From Limnobacter sp. 130 (lineage in GTDB: Bacteria > Pseudomonadota > Gammaproteobacteria > Burkholderiales > Burkholderiaceae_B): 64,000 bases of DNA. The position numbers were made by a program, and so were the translations under genes. Of the stretch, positions 45,923 to 54,303 are shown in pieces. The stretch is taken from contig NZ_LR732330.1 in assembly GCF_902506325.1 (NCBI RefSeq), forward strand, positions 248,001-312,000, in the 5' to 3' direction. How positions within the stretch are numbered: the first letter of the stretch is position 1; each line of letters begins with the position of its first letter. Below the pieces are notes generated by a model. The model was not told where the DNA came from, ran no database searches, and saw only the letters and a list, made by a program, of their open reading frames with translations.

Positions 45923-46141
45923 TTACACCAGCAAGGTTCTGTAATAGGTTTTCACATGCTCAGAGAGCTGGTAACCCTTCGATTTCTTTTCTGTGCCTGC
46001 GGCAGCGGCTTGTTCGGCCACTTCAGGTTGTTTACTTACCACCAGTGCAGCACCGGCAGCAGCAACACCCACACCGGCACCCACCAGGAACTGGCGTCGT
46101 GCAAGCTTGGGTTTGTCTTGACTTATCATTTTCTTGGTCAT
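45923..46141 (-). CDS. formate dehydrogenase-associated Tat-signal protein
   Basis: A 72-aa protein that is mostly a Tat signal (ARRQFLVGAGVGVAAAGAALVV) with a short C-terminal tail (SEHVKTYYRTLLV). It matches the small 'formate dehydrogenase region TAT target' family. I chose ATG 46139-46141, which has GGAGG 7 nt upstream; an ATG at 46159 overlaps the chaperone gene. Function is unknown; it may be a Tat-exported assembly factor. Confidence 0.85.
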   Translation of the reverse strand: MTKKMISQDKPKLARRQFLVGAGVGVAAAGAALVVSKQPEVAEQAAAAGTEKKSKGYQLSEHVKTYYRTLLV

Positions 46142-46155
46142 CTCATCACCTCCAA

Positions 46156-46782
46156 TCAAACGGCACTTTCAAAATCGAAAGACTGTGTTTCAACATCAAA
46201 GAACACGCGGGCCAAACGACCCACAGTTTTGTAAAAATCGGTATTGCTGGCTGCCTCTATGTCGTCGGCCATGCGGCCATACCAGCTCGCCATGTGGGCC
46301 TGGAAGAACGCACGCTGCTCTGCAAACGACACAGGTGGCTCGTCCGCCAAAATCAAATAACGCATCACTTCGCACAGAAAAGCGATGTGGTCTTCGGTTT
46401 CCACCAAAGCTTTGTCGCGGGTCAATCCAAACTTTGCCAGGTCATCGCGCAAGGCAATCAAGGGCTTTTCGTTCAAAAAACCAGCCATGTAATACGAGCC
46501 ATACAACATCACTTCGGGGCGACCCACGCCAATGAAGTTGTCGACAAATTCCTGATTGATTTTCTTGCTGTCGAATTGCTCCACCACGCGAATGAGCTCG
46601 GAAAACTCGAAGCCCAACGGTGTTGTAATGTCGAGCGTGCCGCGATCAATTTCACGGAAACGGGCCAGAAACTCATCGTTCACCTTGCCGGAAAACAATT
46701 GGGACAACAGGCCATAAAAATCGGCACGAGCCCAGTCTTCGCCGGCGATCAGGTTGTCATCCTGTTGAACCTGGGTGGTCAT
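46156..46782 (-). CDS. TorD/DmsD-type Tat chaperone
   Basis: A 208-aa all-helical cytoplasmic chaperone of the TorD family, with LLSQLFSGKVNDEFLARF near the N-terminus and EDHIAFLCEVMRYLI and FQAHMASWYGRMADDIE as the conserved helices. It should hold the Tat signal of the catalytic subunit until cofactor loading is finished. The start overlaps the polyferredoxin stop by 4 nt. Confidence 0.88.
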   Translation of the reverse strand: MTTQVQQDDNLIAGEDWARADFYGLLSQLFSGKVNDEFLARFREIDRGTLDITTPLGFEFSELIRVVEQFDSKKINQEFVDNFIGVGRPEVMLYGSYYMAGFLNEKPLIALRDDLAKFGLTRDKALVETEDHIAFLCEVMRYLILADEPPVSFAEQRAFFQAHMASWYGRMADDIEAASNTDFYKTVGRLARVFFDVETQSFDFESAV

Positions 46783-48896
46783 TTTTTCACCTCAAATATG
46801 GTCATTTCATCTTTGGCGCTGTACATGTCAGTTACGCGGCAATCGGCGCACATTTTCAACCGGTTTGCATTTCGTTCAAACATGCTGTGCGCACTCAGTT
46901 TTGCAAACATGTTCTCGATCATGTGCTTGGTGCCAAACGCTTTTCCACAGCTGATGCAGTGGAATGGCTGCGATTCGTTCAACACGCGCTTTTCGCGAGC
47001 TGCCGGGCCAAGCAACAGCTGTGGCACCAATTCCATTGCATTTTCGGGACAAGTTTCAACACACAATCCACACTGAACACAGTTCCGTTCAATGAAGCGG
47101 AGCTGAGGCAATTCGGGATTGTCGATCAGTGCTGAAGCTGGACAAGCGCTGGTGCAGCTCATGCAAAGCGTGCATTTGTCTTTGTTAACCAACACGGCAC
47201 CAAAGGGTGCGGAAGCGGGCAATGCTATTGGTTCTTCAAAATCGAGCTGAGCATGCTTTTGAGCGTGCTCTGCCAGATGATCCACAGCGAACTCCATGCG
47301 GGTTCGCTTGTTGGAAGACAGCTCGAAGCTGGCTGCTTGCACACCGGAAGCGACCAAATTCGACGGCTGGAACAACTGCTCGGTTTGCCCAACGGCAAGA
47401 AGGCGGACACGGCGCTGCAAACCCATGGCTTCGAGCAGCGTATTTACCCAACCTACTTGTGCGCCAAGCGGCTCACCATAATGGGCCCCTTCCAGCGCAG
47501 ATTGCACAATCGTAATTCTGTCTACACCAAAAGCCAGGGCCGACAACCACAAGTCTGGGCCCGCACTTGCACTGTGATTCAATTCGATGGGCAACAAACT
47601 AAAATCTGAGGAAGCGGACTTGCCGGCATTGATTGCCGCCATTTTTTTGGCTGACTCCAGCCAGTTGTGTTCAAAGTCTGGGCCGTGAAACACCAATTCC
47701 AACTTTTTTCCACCATTTGCACGAAACGCTTTCACAGCCGTTTTAATCGCGCGCCCCTGCGCAGTTGCGGGGCTCAATGCAAATTGAATTGCGCCGGTTG
47801 GGCACACGGTAGTACAGGCACCACAACCTAAACAAAGATGTGGATTTACCTCAATTTTTTCACCGGCAGATCGGATTGCCTTGGTACTGCAGGCGTCGAT
47901 ACAGTTGCTGCAGCCCTCTTTGTTCGAACGGCTGTGCGCGCAAATGCCCGACTTGTAATCAAAAAACTTGGGCTTCTCGAATTCACCCACAGTTTGAACT
48001 GCGTCCAGCATGGCTTCGAGCATAAGTTGCTCACTGTCGCCCACATGCCAATAACCCAAAGGCGCTTGGCGATCAGCAAACAAGCCCGGCATGGTGCAGT
48101 CAATGACCATGTCGTATTCGCGCGCTGAAACCAAATTCATGTCGGAAAACGAAATGGCTTTGAACTCGCCACACGCCTTGATACATGCACCGCTTTGATC
48201 GCAACTGCCGAGGTCAATCGCAAAGGAATCTTTGGAGATCGACTTTGTTGGGCATGCATCAACACAAGCGCCGCAGCGTGTGCACATTTCCATGTCCACA
48301 GGGTTTGTTTTTCGGGTATTCAGAGTGAACGAACCCAAGTAACCCTCGGCTGAATCAACAGCCAAAGCCAGCACATTCAAATCACGCTTGGCTGGCAACA
48401 CAACGCCAGAGGCATCAACAACCAACAAATCAACGGTGAGGTTGTTGGCCAGCGTTTGGGCATGGTGAAGCTGCTTGTCGGTTTGCGAAACAACAGCAAT
48501 GCGGCCTTGCGATTTGAACAGCACGGCCGGGACGGGTTCTACCTGAAATTCAGTTTCGTAGGCGGCGAGTGCCGCAACGGCTGCGGCTGCCTCGGGAGAT
48601 GACTGCAGGCCGGGCTGACCTCTCAGCAATCCGCGCAAATTTACGAATTCAATTGTTTGGGTGTTTGCAGATGCGCCTGAAACAGATTCGAACACCGCCT
48701 GTTCCTGAGTACACCCTACGAAACAACGCGCACCGCTGGACCGGTTTTTTGAATCAAGAATCGTGGAAATACCATCGCGACAAGCACGCTGAGCGGACAA
48801 AAACCGTACTCCGTCGACACTGACGTTTTTCAACGCCTTGTCAACTGTCTCGCCGCTTCCCTGGCAACCACACACAAACACATCCGAGTTGGTCAT
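46779..48896 (-). CDS. multi-cluster 4Fe-4S polyferredoxin of the formate dehydrogenase operon
   Basis: A 705-aa soluble FeS protein. It contains two ferredoxin pairs (CTRCGACVDACP with CDQSGACIKAC at about 203-240; CLGCGACTTVCP with the preceding CSNCIDAC at about 330-365) and a third pair near the C-terminus (CTLCMSCTSACP, CVQCGLCVETCP), then a zinc-like CISCGK...CADC ending. The N-terminus has CGCQGSG. It has no signal peptide. It opens the operon after a sigma-54 promoter. It may carry electrons to or from formate dehydrogenase, or donate to cofactor assembly; neither is proven. Confidence 0.88.
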   Translation of the reverse strand: MTNSDVFVCGCQGSGETVDKALKNVSVDGVRFLSAQRACRDGISTILDSKNRSSGARCFVGCTQEQAVFESVSGASANTQTIEFVNLRGLLRGQPGLQSSPEAAAAVAALAAYETEFQVEPVPAVLFKSQGRIAVVSQTDKQLHHAQTLANNLTVDLLVVDASGVVLPAKRDLNVLALAVDSAEGYLGSFTLNTRKTNPVDMEMCTRCGACVDACPTKSISKDSFAIDLGSCDQSGACIKACGEFKAISFSDMNLVSAREYDMVIDCTMPGLFADRQAPLGYWHVGDSEQLMLEAMLDAVQTVGEFEKPKFFDYKSGICAHSRSNKEGCSNCIDACSTKAIRSAGEKIEVNPHLCLGCGACTTVCPTGAIQFALSPATAQGRAIKTAVKAFRANGGKKLELVFHGPDFEHNWLESAKKMAAINAGKSASSDFSLLPIELNHSASAGPDLWLSALAFGVDRITIVQSALEGAHYGEPLGAQVGWVNTLLEAMGLQRRVRLLAVGQTEQLFQPSNLVASGVQAASFELSSNKRTRMEFAVDHLAEHAQKHAQLDFEEPIALPASAPFGAVLVNKDKCTLCMSCTSACPASALIDNPELPQLRFIERNCVQCGLCVETCPENAMELVPQLLLGPAAREKRVLNESQPFHCISCGKAFGTKHMIENMFAKLSAHSMFERNANRLKMCADCRVTDMYSAKDEMTIFEVKK

Positions 48897-48930
48897 CTAA
48901 AACTTCTATTTTGGTTATTTGGCAATTAAT

Positions 48931-48946
48931 TGCAAAACTTGTGCCA
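48931..48946 (-). promoter_or_regulatory. sigma-54 promoter of the formate dehydrogenase operon
   Basis: The minus strand reads TGGCACAAGTTTTGCA, matching the RpoN consensus TGGCACG-N4-TTGCA in every position except one, with correct -24/-12 spacing. The predicted start is near 48920, 24 nt before the operon's first ATG (48896), with AGAAG as ribosome binding site. No enhancer-binding regulator gene is in this window. Confidence 0.8.
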
Positions 48947-48997
48947 CACCCACCCCGTAATTTTTCTTATTTAAAATCATTGGACTAGGAGAAGGGT

Positions 48998-49009
48998 CTT
49001 GTATACAAG
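48998..49009. promoter_or_regulatory. perfect 12-bp palindrome, candidate regulator site
   Basis: CTTGTATACAAG is a perfect palindrome, centred about 84 bp upstream of the predicted sigma-54 start. It resembles operators of GntR/FCD-type regulators, or could be one of the enhancer sites. Confidence 0.5.
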
Positions 49010-49018
49010 GAAGGCATG

Positions 49019-49070
49019 TGGTGCATTTTGTCTGTATCGACATGGACAATCGATACGACAAAATGTACCA
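49019..49070. repeat. long inverted repeat between the DUF3306 gene and the formate dehydrogenase operon
   Basis: TGGTGCATTTTGTC + T + GTATCG (49019-49039) faces CGATAC + GACAAAATGTACCA (49051-49070). That is 20 pairs with one unpaired T and one G-U, around an 11-nt loop. It starts 9 nt after the DUF3306 stop and is centred about 125 bp upstream of the predicted sigma-54 start. It may be a 3' hairpin, an enhancer site, or both. Confidence 0.75.
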
Positions 49071-49078
49071 AATGAAGA

Positions 49079-49753
49079 TCATTTTTTTGGAAGATTTTCG
49101 AACGATCGTTCTGTTAACTGTTCTTGTGAATCAATGGCTTGCGATTCATTAGGGATTACCCTCGGGTCACCCTCGGTTTGTGTATTTTCTTCACCGGTCT
49201 GTGCTTCGTTTTCCTGTTTGTCTAGCACAGGCGTTGGAACTTCCGGCAACTCATCAACCGACCCAGGCAAGGCATTCAAACCCTCTTTTATGTCACCTAT
49301 TTTCGGTAATTCAAGGTCTGGGCGACTCAACAATTGCTTTGACAACGTCATCTTGCCAATGTCCTCCTGACTCAACGGAGTGAACTTGCTGTAGTCATCA
49401 ATGTAAATATCCAAACCGTCCATGACATTGAATTCCGGGCGGGAAAACAGAGCTTTGAAGGCCTTGTTTTTCAACTCTGCGGATACTTTGTCCACCATAA
49501 ACGCCTTGATATCACCGCCCTGCTCCACTTTTGTTAAATCGGCTTCGGTGGGCAAAGGAATATCGACTTGGGGCTCTTTCGAGACCGCCACCGCTGAATC
49601 GTCACTGGAATCGCGATTCAACTCAGCAGGGGCCTGTTTAATGCTCAGCTCACTGCCCCCTTGAATTGGCTCCGAGAGGTTTTCAAGTTGTTTTTCCTGC
49701 TCTTTGGCCTCCAGTTTTCGCTTTGACCACCTGCTTAGAAAATTATCACTCAT
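49079..49753 (-). CDS. DUF3306 domain protein
   Basis: A 224-aa acidic protein starting MSDNFLSRWSKRKLEAKEQ, the family hallmark, with FMVDKVSAELKNKAFKALFSRPEFNVMDGLDIYIDDY in the middle and a low-complexity C-terminal tail. DUF3306 genes accompany formate dehydrogenases in many proteobacteria; molecular function is unknown. It is 4 nt after DUF3305 and ends before the long inverted repeat. Confidence 0.88.
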   Translation of the reverse strand: MSDNFLSRWSKRKLEAKEQEKQLENLSEPIQGGSELSIKQAPAELNRDSSDDSAVAVSKEPQVDIPLPTEADLTKVEQGGDIKAFMVDKVSAELKNKAFKALFSRPEFNVMDGLDIYIDDYSKFTPLSQEDIGKMTLSKQLLSRPDLELPKIGDIKEGLNALPGSVDELPEVPTPVLDKQENEAQTGEENTQTEGDPRVIPNESQAIDSQEQLTERSFENLPKK

Positions 49754-49757
49754 CGCT

Positions 49758-50225
49758 TTAACTACGCTCCCCAGGTTTCACAAAAGACTGTGGGCGCCGG
49801 CGCTGCTTAGGCTCGGGTTGATACCTCGCCTGCACCAACTCAGCAAGCCAACTTGCCACGGGGCCAGGCAATGGAAGCGTTTGGACTTCCTCATTCGAGT
49901 CCATCCAGCGCGCCGCTTCGTCATAACTTAACGTTGCTTCAAAAACCGATGGTCTCAAGGTCTTGTTGTCTTCGGGATAACGTACGCAAAAGAAAACATA
50001 GGGCACTTCAGTATCAAGGTTTAAAAAATAGCCTTGCAATTGGTCTTGGTACACCTCAACTTTAAGGGTTTGCACCAGTTCTTCATCACCTTGTTCCAAG
50101 GGTACTTCCGCCGGACACATGTCAAGAACCTGCCAGCGAAAAGGCTGCCAGGGCGACTGTTGCATTACTTTTCCGATTTTTACTTTGATCGCCAGTTCAC
50201 CCAGCACCAAAAAATTTGCACTCAA
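49758..50225 (-). CDS. DUF3305 domain protein
   Basis: About 155 aa. The core strand AIKVKIGKVMQQSPWQPFRWQ and the FFCVRYPEDNKTLRPSVFEATLSYDEAARWMDSNEEVQTLPLP segment match DUF3305. I chose TTG 50225, which has AGAGG upstream; the frame is open to a GTG at 50267 without a ribosome binding site, so the start is uncertain. It pairs with DUF3306 beside formate dehydrogenase genes; function is unknown. Confidence 0.8.
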   Translation of the reverse strand: MSANFLVLGELAIKVKIGKVMQQSPWQPFRWQVLDMCPAEVPLEQGDEELVQTLKVEVYQDQLQGYFLNLDTEVPYVFFCVRYPEDNKTLRPSVFEATLSYDEAARWMDSNEEVQTLPLPGPVASWLAELVQARYQPEPKQRRRPQSFVKPGERS

Positions 50226-50345
50226 AAAACACCTCTGCGAGTTGCCGGTGCCCGCCAGTACGGGCACAATTCATGGTTATTAGATTAGAAGATACACCAC
50301 AAGTATCACAATAGGAGTTTGCCCCATGGGGCGAGGGATTGAACG

Positions 50346-51464
50346 ATGACAGACCGAGTTATTCAACTGGTCCAGGACAATTCGCGCGTAATTCCATTGA
50401 ATTTCAGCGCGCCCGCAAGCATTGAAGTACCCGCAAAAGATCATTTCAATCGCAGGCTTCATGACTTGCGCATTTCTGTCACTGACCGCTGTAATTTCCG
50501 TTGCGTGTACTGCATGCCAAAGTCGATCTTCGACAAGGATTACCAGTTTTTACCGCACAAAGATTTGCTCAGCTTCGAGGAAATCGAACAGGTGGCCCGT
50601 CAATTCGTGGCCTTGGGTGTAGAAAAAATCCGCCTGACTGGCGGTGAACCGCTGCTGCGCAAAAACATCGAAATACTGATCGAGAAGCTGGCCCGCTTGC
50701 AAACACCCAACGGCAAGCCTGTTGAAATTACGCTGACAACCAATGGCACCCTGCTTCGAAAAAAGTCCAGAATATTGAAAGAGGCGGGACTGAACCGCGT
50801 CACTGTGAGCCTGGATGCGATCGATGATGCCGTGTTCAAAGCCATGAATGATGTCGACTTTTCAGTCAATGAGGTACTGGATGGTATTGAGGCTGCTTAC
50901 GAGGCTGGCCTGGGGCCGATCAAAGTAAACATGGTTGTGAAAGGCGGCATGAACGATGACCAGGTCCTGCCAATGGCCAAACACTTCAAGGGCACACCGC
51001 ACATTCTGCGCTTTATTGAGTACATGGATGTAGGCAGCAGCAATGGCTGGAAAATGGACGAGGTGGTGCCTTCAGCGCGCATCGTGAACATGATTTCCCA
51101 GCAGGTATCCCCATTACAAATGCTGGATGCGAACTACACTGGCGAAGTTGCAGAACGCTGGAAGTACAGCGATGGAAACGGGGAAATTGGCGTTATTTCG
51201 TCGGTAACCCAGGCCTTCTGTAAAGATTGCACACGCATTCGCCTGTCGACCGAGGGCAAACTTTACACCTGCCTGTTTGCAAGCAAGGGACATGATTTAA
51301 AACCGCTGATTCGTTCAAACGCATTGCCTGAAGCAATTGGCGAACAACTGAATCATGCAATCAGAAACCTGTGGGCTGTGCGGGCCGATCGCTACAGCGA
51401 AATTCGAACTGAAAACACCACGCAGCCAAAAGACAGAATCGAAATGTCTTACATCGGCGGCTGA
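50346..51464 (+). CDS. moaA: GTP 3',8-cyclase
   Basis: A 372-aa radical SAM enzyme making the first intermediate of molybdopterin. The radical SAM cluster uses Cys49, Cys53 and Cys56 ([12 protein letters not shown]); the C-terminal cluster is in FCKDCTRIR...TCLF. The protein ends in the GG dipeptide needed for activity (SYIGG). A tail of about 35 extra residues precedes the family start. GAGGG lies 9 nt upstream. First of moaA-fdhD-mobA-moeA, all supplying formate dehydrogenase. Confidence 0.97.
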   Translation: MTDRVIQLVQDNSRVIPLNFSAPASIEVPAKDHFNRRLHDLRISVTDRCNFRCVYCMPKSIFDKDYQFLPHKDLLSFEEIEQVARQFVALGVEKIRLTGGEPLLRKNIEILIEKLARLQTPNGKPVEITLTTNGTLLRKKSRILKEAGLNRVTVSLDAIDDAVFKAMNDVDFSVNEVLDGIEAAYEAGLGPIKVNMVVKGGMNDDQVLPMAKHFKGTPHILRFIEYMDVGSSNGWKMDEVVPSARIVNMISQQVSPLQMLDANYTGEVAERWKYSDGNGEIGVISSVTQAFCKDCTRIRLSTEGKLYTCLFASKGHDLKPLIRSNALPEAIGEQLNHAIRNLWAVRADRYSEIRTENTTQPKDRIEMSYIGG

Positions 51465-51472
51465 GGAATTGA

Positions 51473-52354
51473 TTGAAGCAAGTTATGGCAGCACACATAC
51501 AAACCACCCATGCAAGCATTCCCAGCACCGTTGAAATTACCGCAATCAACGAACGTGGCGAACAGGTACCCGTTCAAATTTCCGGAGAGCACCCGCTTAC
51601 CCTGTACTTCGACAAAAAAGAACTGCTGACCATCATGACTCTGGGCGCGCAACCCGAGGCCTTGGCGTTGGGTTGGCTGCGCAATCAACGACTGGTTTCC
51701 GACCCATCGGAAATTTCAGCCATTCACGTGGATTGGGAAACAGAAAGCGTTGCAGTTACTTCTACCGTGCTGAAGACCACTGGCCAGACAATTTGGGAAA
51801 CCACAGAAAAAGCCCAAAAACTGGAGAAGAAAACAACCACTTCCGGATGCGGTCAAGGCACTGTATTTGGCGACTTGATGGAAGATCTGGACAAGGTACA
51901 TTTAAGCAATGCCTACAACCTGTCGCAAGACGTGCTGTACGGTGTGATGGACCAGGTGAGGAAACACGAATCCATATACAAACAGGCAGGTGCCGTGCAC
52001 GGTTGTGCGCTTTGTTCCAACAGCGGCGAGAATCGCGGAGAGATATTGCTGTTTGTTGAAGACGTGGGCAGACACAACGCCGTGGATGCCATTGCCGGTC
52101 AAATGTGGTTGCACGGCATGACTGGCGAAGACAAGATTTTTTACACCACCGGGCGCTTAACCTCCGAAATGGTGATCAAGTGCGCCCAAATGGGCATACC
52201 GGTGTTGGTGTCTCGATCCGGGCTGACGCAAATGGGCTATGAAATCGCCCAAAAACTGAACATCACTATGCTGGGTCGCTGTCAGGGCAAGCACTACCTG
52301 CTCTACAGTGGCACGCATCGATTCAACACTTTAACCAACACACAATTCGCATGA
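51473..52354 (+). CDS. fdhD: formate dehydrogenase accessory sulfurtransferase FdhD
   Basis: A 293-aa protein that by family transfers sulfur from IscS to the molybdenum cofactor before insertion in formate dehydrogenase. LALGWLR, VEDVGRHNAVDAIAG and TTGRLTSEMVIKCAQMGIPVLVSRS are conserved. The usual CxxC is reduced to a single Cys126 in SGCGQGT; another pair, Cys178/Cys181, sits in VHGCALC. I chose TTG 51473 with AGGA 5 nt upstream; ATG 51485 is an alternative. It overlaps mobA by 4 nt. Confidence 0.92.
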   Translation: MKQVMAAHIQTTHASIPSTVEITAINERGEQVPVQISGEHPLTLYFDKKELLTIMTLGAQPEALALGWLRNQRLVSDPSEISAIHVDWETESVAVTSTVLKTTGQTIWETTEKAQKLEKKTTTSGCGQGTVFGDLMEDLDKVHLSNAYNLSQDVLYGVMDQVRKHESIYKQAGAVHGCALCSNSGENRGEILLFVEDVGRHNAVDAIAGQMWLHGMTGEDKIFYTTGRLTSEMVIKCAQMGIPVLVSRSGLTQMGYEIAQKLNITMLGRCQGKHYLLYSGTHRFNTLTNTQFA

Positions 52355-52944
52355 GTATTTCACTTGATGACATCACTGGCGTTATCCTGGCAGGCGGAAT
52401 GGGCCGTCGCATGGGTGGCATTGACAAAGGACTTCGAAATTTCAAAAACGCACCGCTGGCGCTTCATGCAATGATGCGTTTGAATGGACAGGTAGGCAGC
52501 ATGACCATTAACGCCAACAGAAATATCGGTGTATACGAAGGGTTTGGCATTCCTGTCATCTGCGATCAACAACCCGATTTCGCAGGGCCTTTGGCAGGTA
52601 TGCAAACCGCCCTTGGCTATGCCACTGTGCCTTTTTTGGTCACGGTACCTTGTGATGTGCCAATGTTCCCAATGGATCTGGTGGAAAAGCTGGGCGCACC
52701 GTTTGAAAAGAATGTGGGATTGATGTTGACAGTGGCCGCGACCAAGGGTCGACACCACCCGGTGTTTTGTATGATGCGCACCGAGTTGCTACCCAGCATG
52801 GAAGAGTTTTTACGCAAGGGTGGGCGAAAAATTGACGCATGGTACGCCAACATTCCTCATGAAGCAGTCGAGTTTGACGACGAGGCTGCTTTTCACAACG
52901 TCAATACCCTTGACGAACTTAAAGAGCTTGAGCAGAAATCCTGA
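52351..52944 (+). CDS. mobA: molybdenum cofactor guanylyltransferase
   Basis: A 197-aa nucleotidyltransferase attaching GMP to Mo-molybdopterin to give the bis-MGD cofactor used by formate dehydrogenase. The nucleotide motif VILAGGMGRRMGGIDKGL is at residues about 11-28; FAGPLAGMQ and VPCDVPMFP follow. It is coupled to fdhD by ATGA overlap. Confidence 0.95.
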   Translation: MSISLDDITGVILAGGMGRRMGGIDKGLRNFKNAPLALHAMMRLNGQVGSMTINANRNIGVYEGFGIPVICDQQPDFAGPLAGMQTALGYATVPFLVTVPCDVPMFPMDLVEKLGAPFEKNVGLMLTVAATKGRHHPVFCMMRTELLPSMEEFLRKGGRKIDAWYANIPHEAVEFDDEAAFHNVNTLDELKELEQKS

Positions 52945-52959
52945 GTAGCAGAACAAAGC

Positions 52960-54204
52960 ATGGAAACTGATTTTCAAACGGTCGATGAAGCAAGGCTGAA
53001 AATACTGGCGCTTCTTCAGCCTATTACCGGGACACGCACCGTAGCCATTCGAGAGGCGCTCGACCAGGTGTTGGCAACAGACTTGCTGTCACCCATCAAT
53101 GTGCCAGCACACGACAATTCCGCGATGGACGGCTATGCCTTCAGCGGGCACTGTATTCAAGCCGCAGGCATTACCAATCTGAAAATGGTCGGCACTGCTT
53201 ACGCTGGAAAGGCCTTCAACGGCAATTGCGGCAAGGGTGAATGCGTGCGCATCATGACTGGCGCAGTAATGCCCGAGAATTGCGACACAGTGCTGATTCA
53301 AGAAAATGCCACCGTCAGTGGCGACACCATCAGCTTTCCGCCAGGTGCCGTCAAAGCCGGGGACAACCGCAGATTGGCGGGTGAAGACCTGACCATCGGA
53401 AAGCCTGCCCTGCCCGCCGGTAAGGTGCTGCGCCCAGCAGACTTGGGTTTAATTGCCTCATTGGGTATCGCGGAAATTGCCGTACGCAGAAAACTGCGGG
53501 TGGCTTTTTTTTCCACTGGCGACGAACTCCGATCTTTGGGTCAACCCCTGGATGAAGGCTGCGTGTATGACAGCAACCGCTACACATTGTGGGGCATGCT
53601 GACACGCCTGCGATTCGTTGAATTACTGGATATGGGCGTTGTGCATGATTCACCTGAAGCGCTTGAGCAAGCCATGCTTCAAGCCATGGAACAGGCAGAT
53701 GTTATCGTGACTTCGGGCGGTGTTTCTGTCGGCGAAGCCGACTACACAAAACACGTGATGGAAAAACTGGGCAGCGTGAATTTCTGGAAAATTGCCATGC
53801 GCCCCGGTCGCCCCATGGCTTTTGGTCAAGTGCACAACAAAAACACAGGTGATTCAGCATATCTGTTTGGTTTACCTGGCAACCCGGTGGCGGTCATGGT
53901 CACCTTTTACGCATTTGTTCGTGACGCCTTGTTCAAATTGGCTCACGCAAATACCTTACCAATTCCCATAGTCACCGCAAAACTTGCGCAGAACGTGCGC
54001 AAGCGCCCGGGGCGCACCGAATATCAACGCGCCCGACTCGATATGACTCAAGGCACTCCAATTGCACACCTTACAGGTGCACAAGGTTCCGGTATTTTGC
54101 GCAGCATGTCCGAATCCGATTGCTTGCTGGTGCTGGCCCATGATCAAGGTGACTTAAAAGCGGGCGACTCGGTGCTGGCCCTGCCGTTTGAAGGCTTGAT
54201 TTAA
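52960..54204 (+). CDS. moeA: molybdopterin molybdenumtransferase
   Basis: A 414-aa enzyme inserting molybdenum into molybdopterin-AMP. NVPAHDNSAMDGYAF (about 47-61), RIMTGAVMP, the MPT-binding VIVTSGGVSVGEADY and FGLPGNPVAVMVTF are all family signatures. It ends the cofactor operon, 99 bp before the secretion operon. Confidence 0.96.
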   Translation: METDFQTVDEARLKILALLQPITGTRTVAIREALDQVLATDLLSPINVPAHDNSAMDGYAFSGHCIQAAGITNLKMVGTAYAGKAFNGNCGKGECVRIMTGAVMPENCDTVLIQENATVSGDTISFPPGAVKAGDNRRLAGEDLTIGKPALPAGKVLRPADLGLIASLGIAEIAVRRKLRVAFFSTGDELRSLGQPLDEGCVYDSNRYTLWGMLTRLRFVELLDMGVVHDSPEALEQAMLQAMEQADVIVTSGGVSVGEADYTKHVMEKLGSVNFWKIAMRPGRPMAFGQVHNKNTGDSAYLFGLPGNPVAVMVTFYAFVRDALFKLAHANTLPIPIVTAKLAQNVRKRPGRTEYQRARLDMTQGTPIAHLTGAQGSGILRSMSESDCLLVLAHDQGDLKAGDSVLALPFEGLI

Positions 54205-54303
54205 GTTCCCAATGAACCCCACCCGGGGGAGTGAACCAAGTGAGTGATTTTCAGGGGTAAGTTCAGGCGCTACCATGGGCGCTCTTGAATTCAGGCCCCT
54301 GAC

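Noticed and set aside
46045-47076. 343-codon plus-strand frame
   Set aside because: Antisense to the Tat-signal protein, chaperone and polyferredoxin genes, all of which have family support.
50321-50332. Palindrome GCCCCATGGGGC before moaA as an operator
   Set aside because: A 12-bp G/C palindrome directly upstream of a start is easily fortuitous and lies at the ribosome binding site region; no second copy was noticed.
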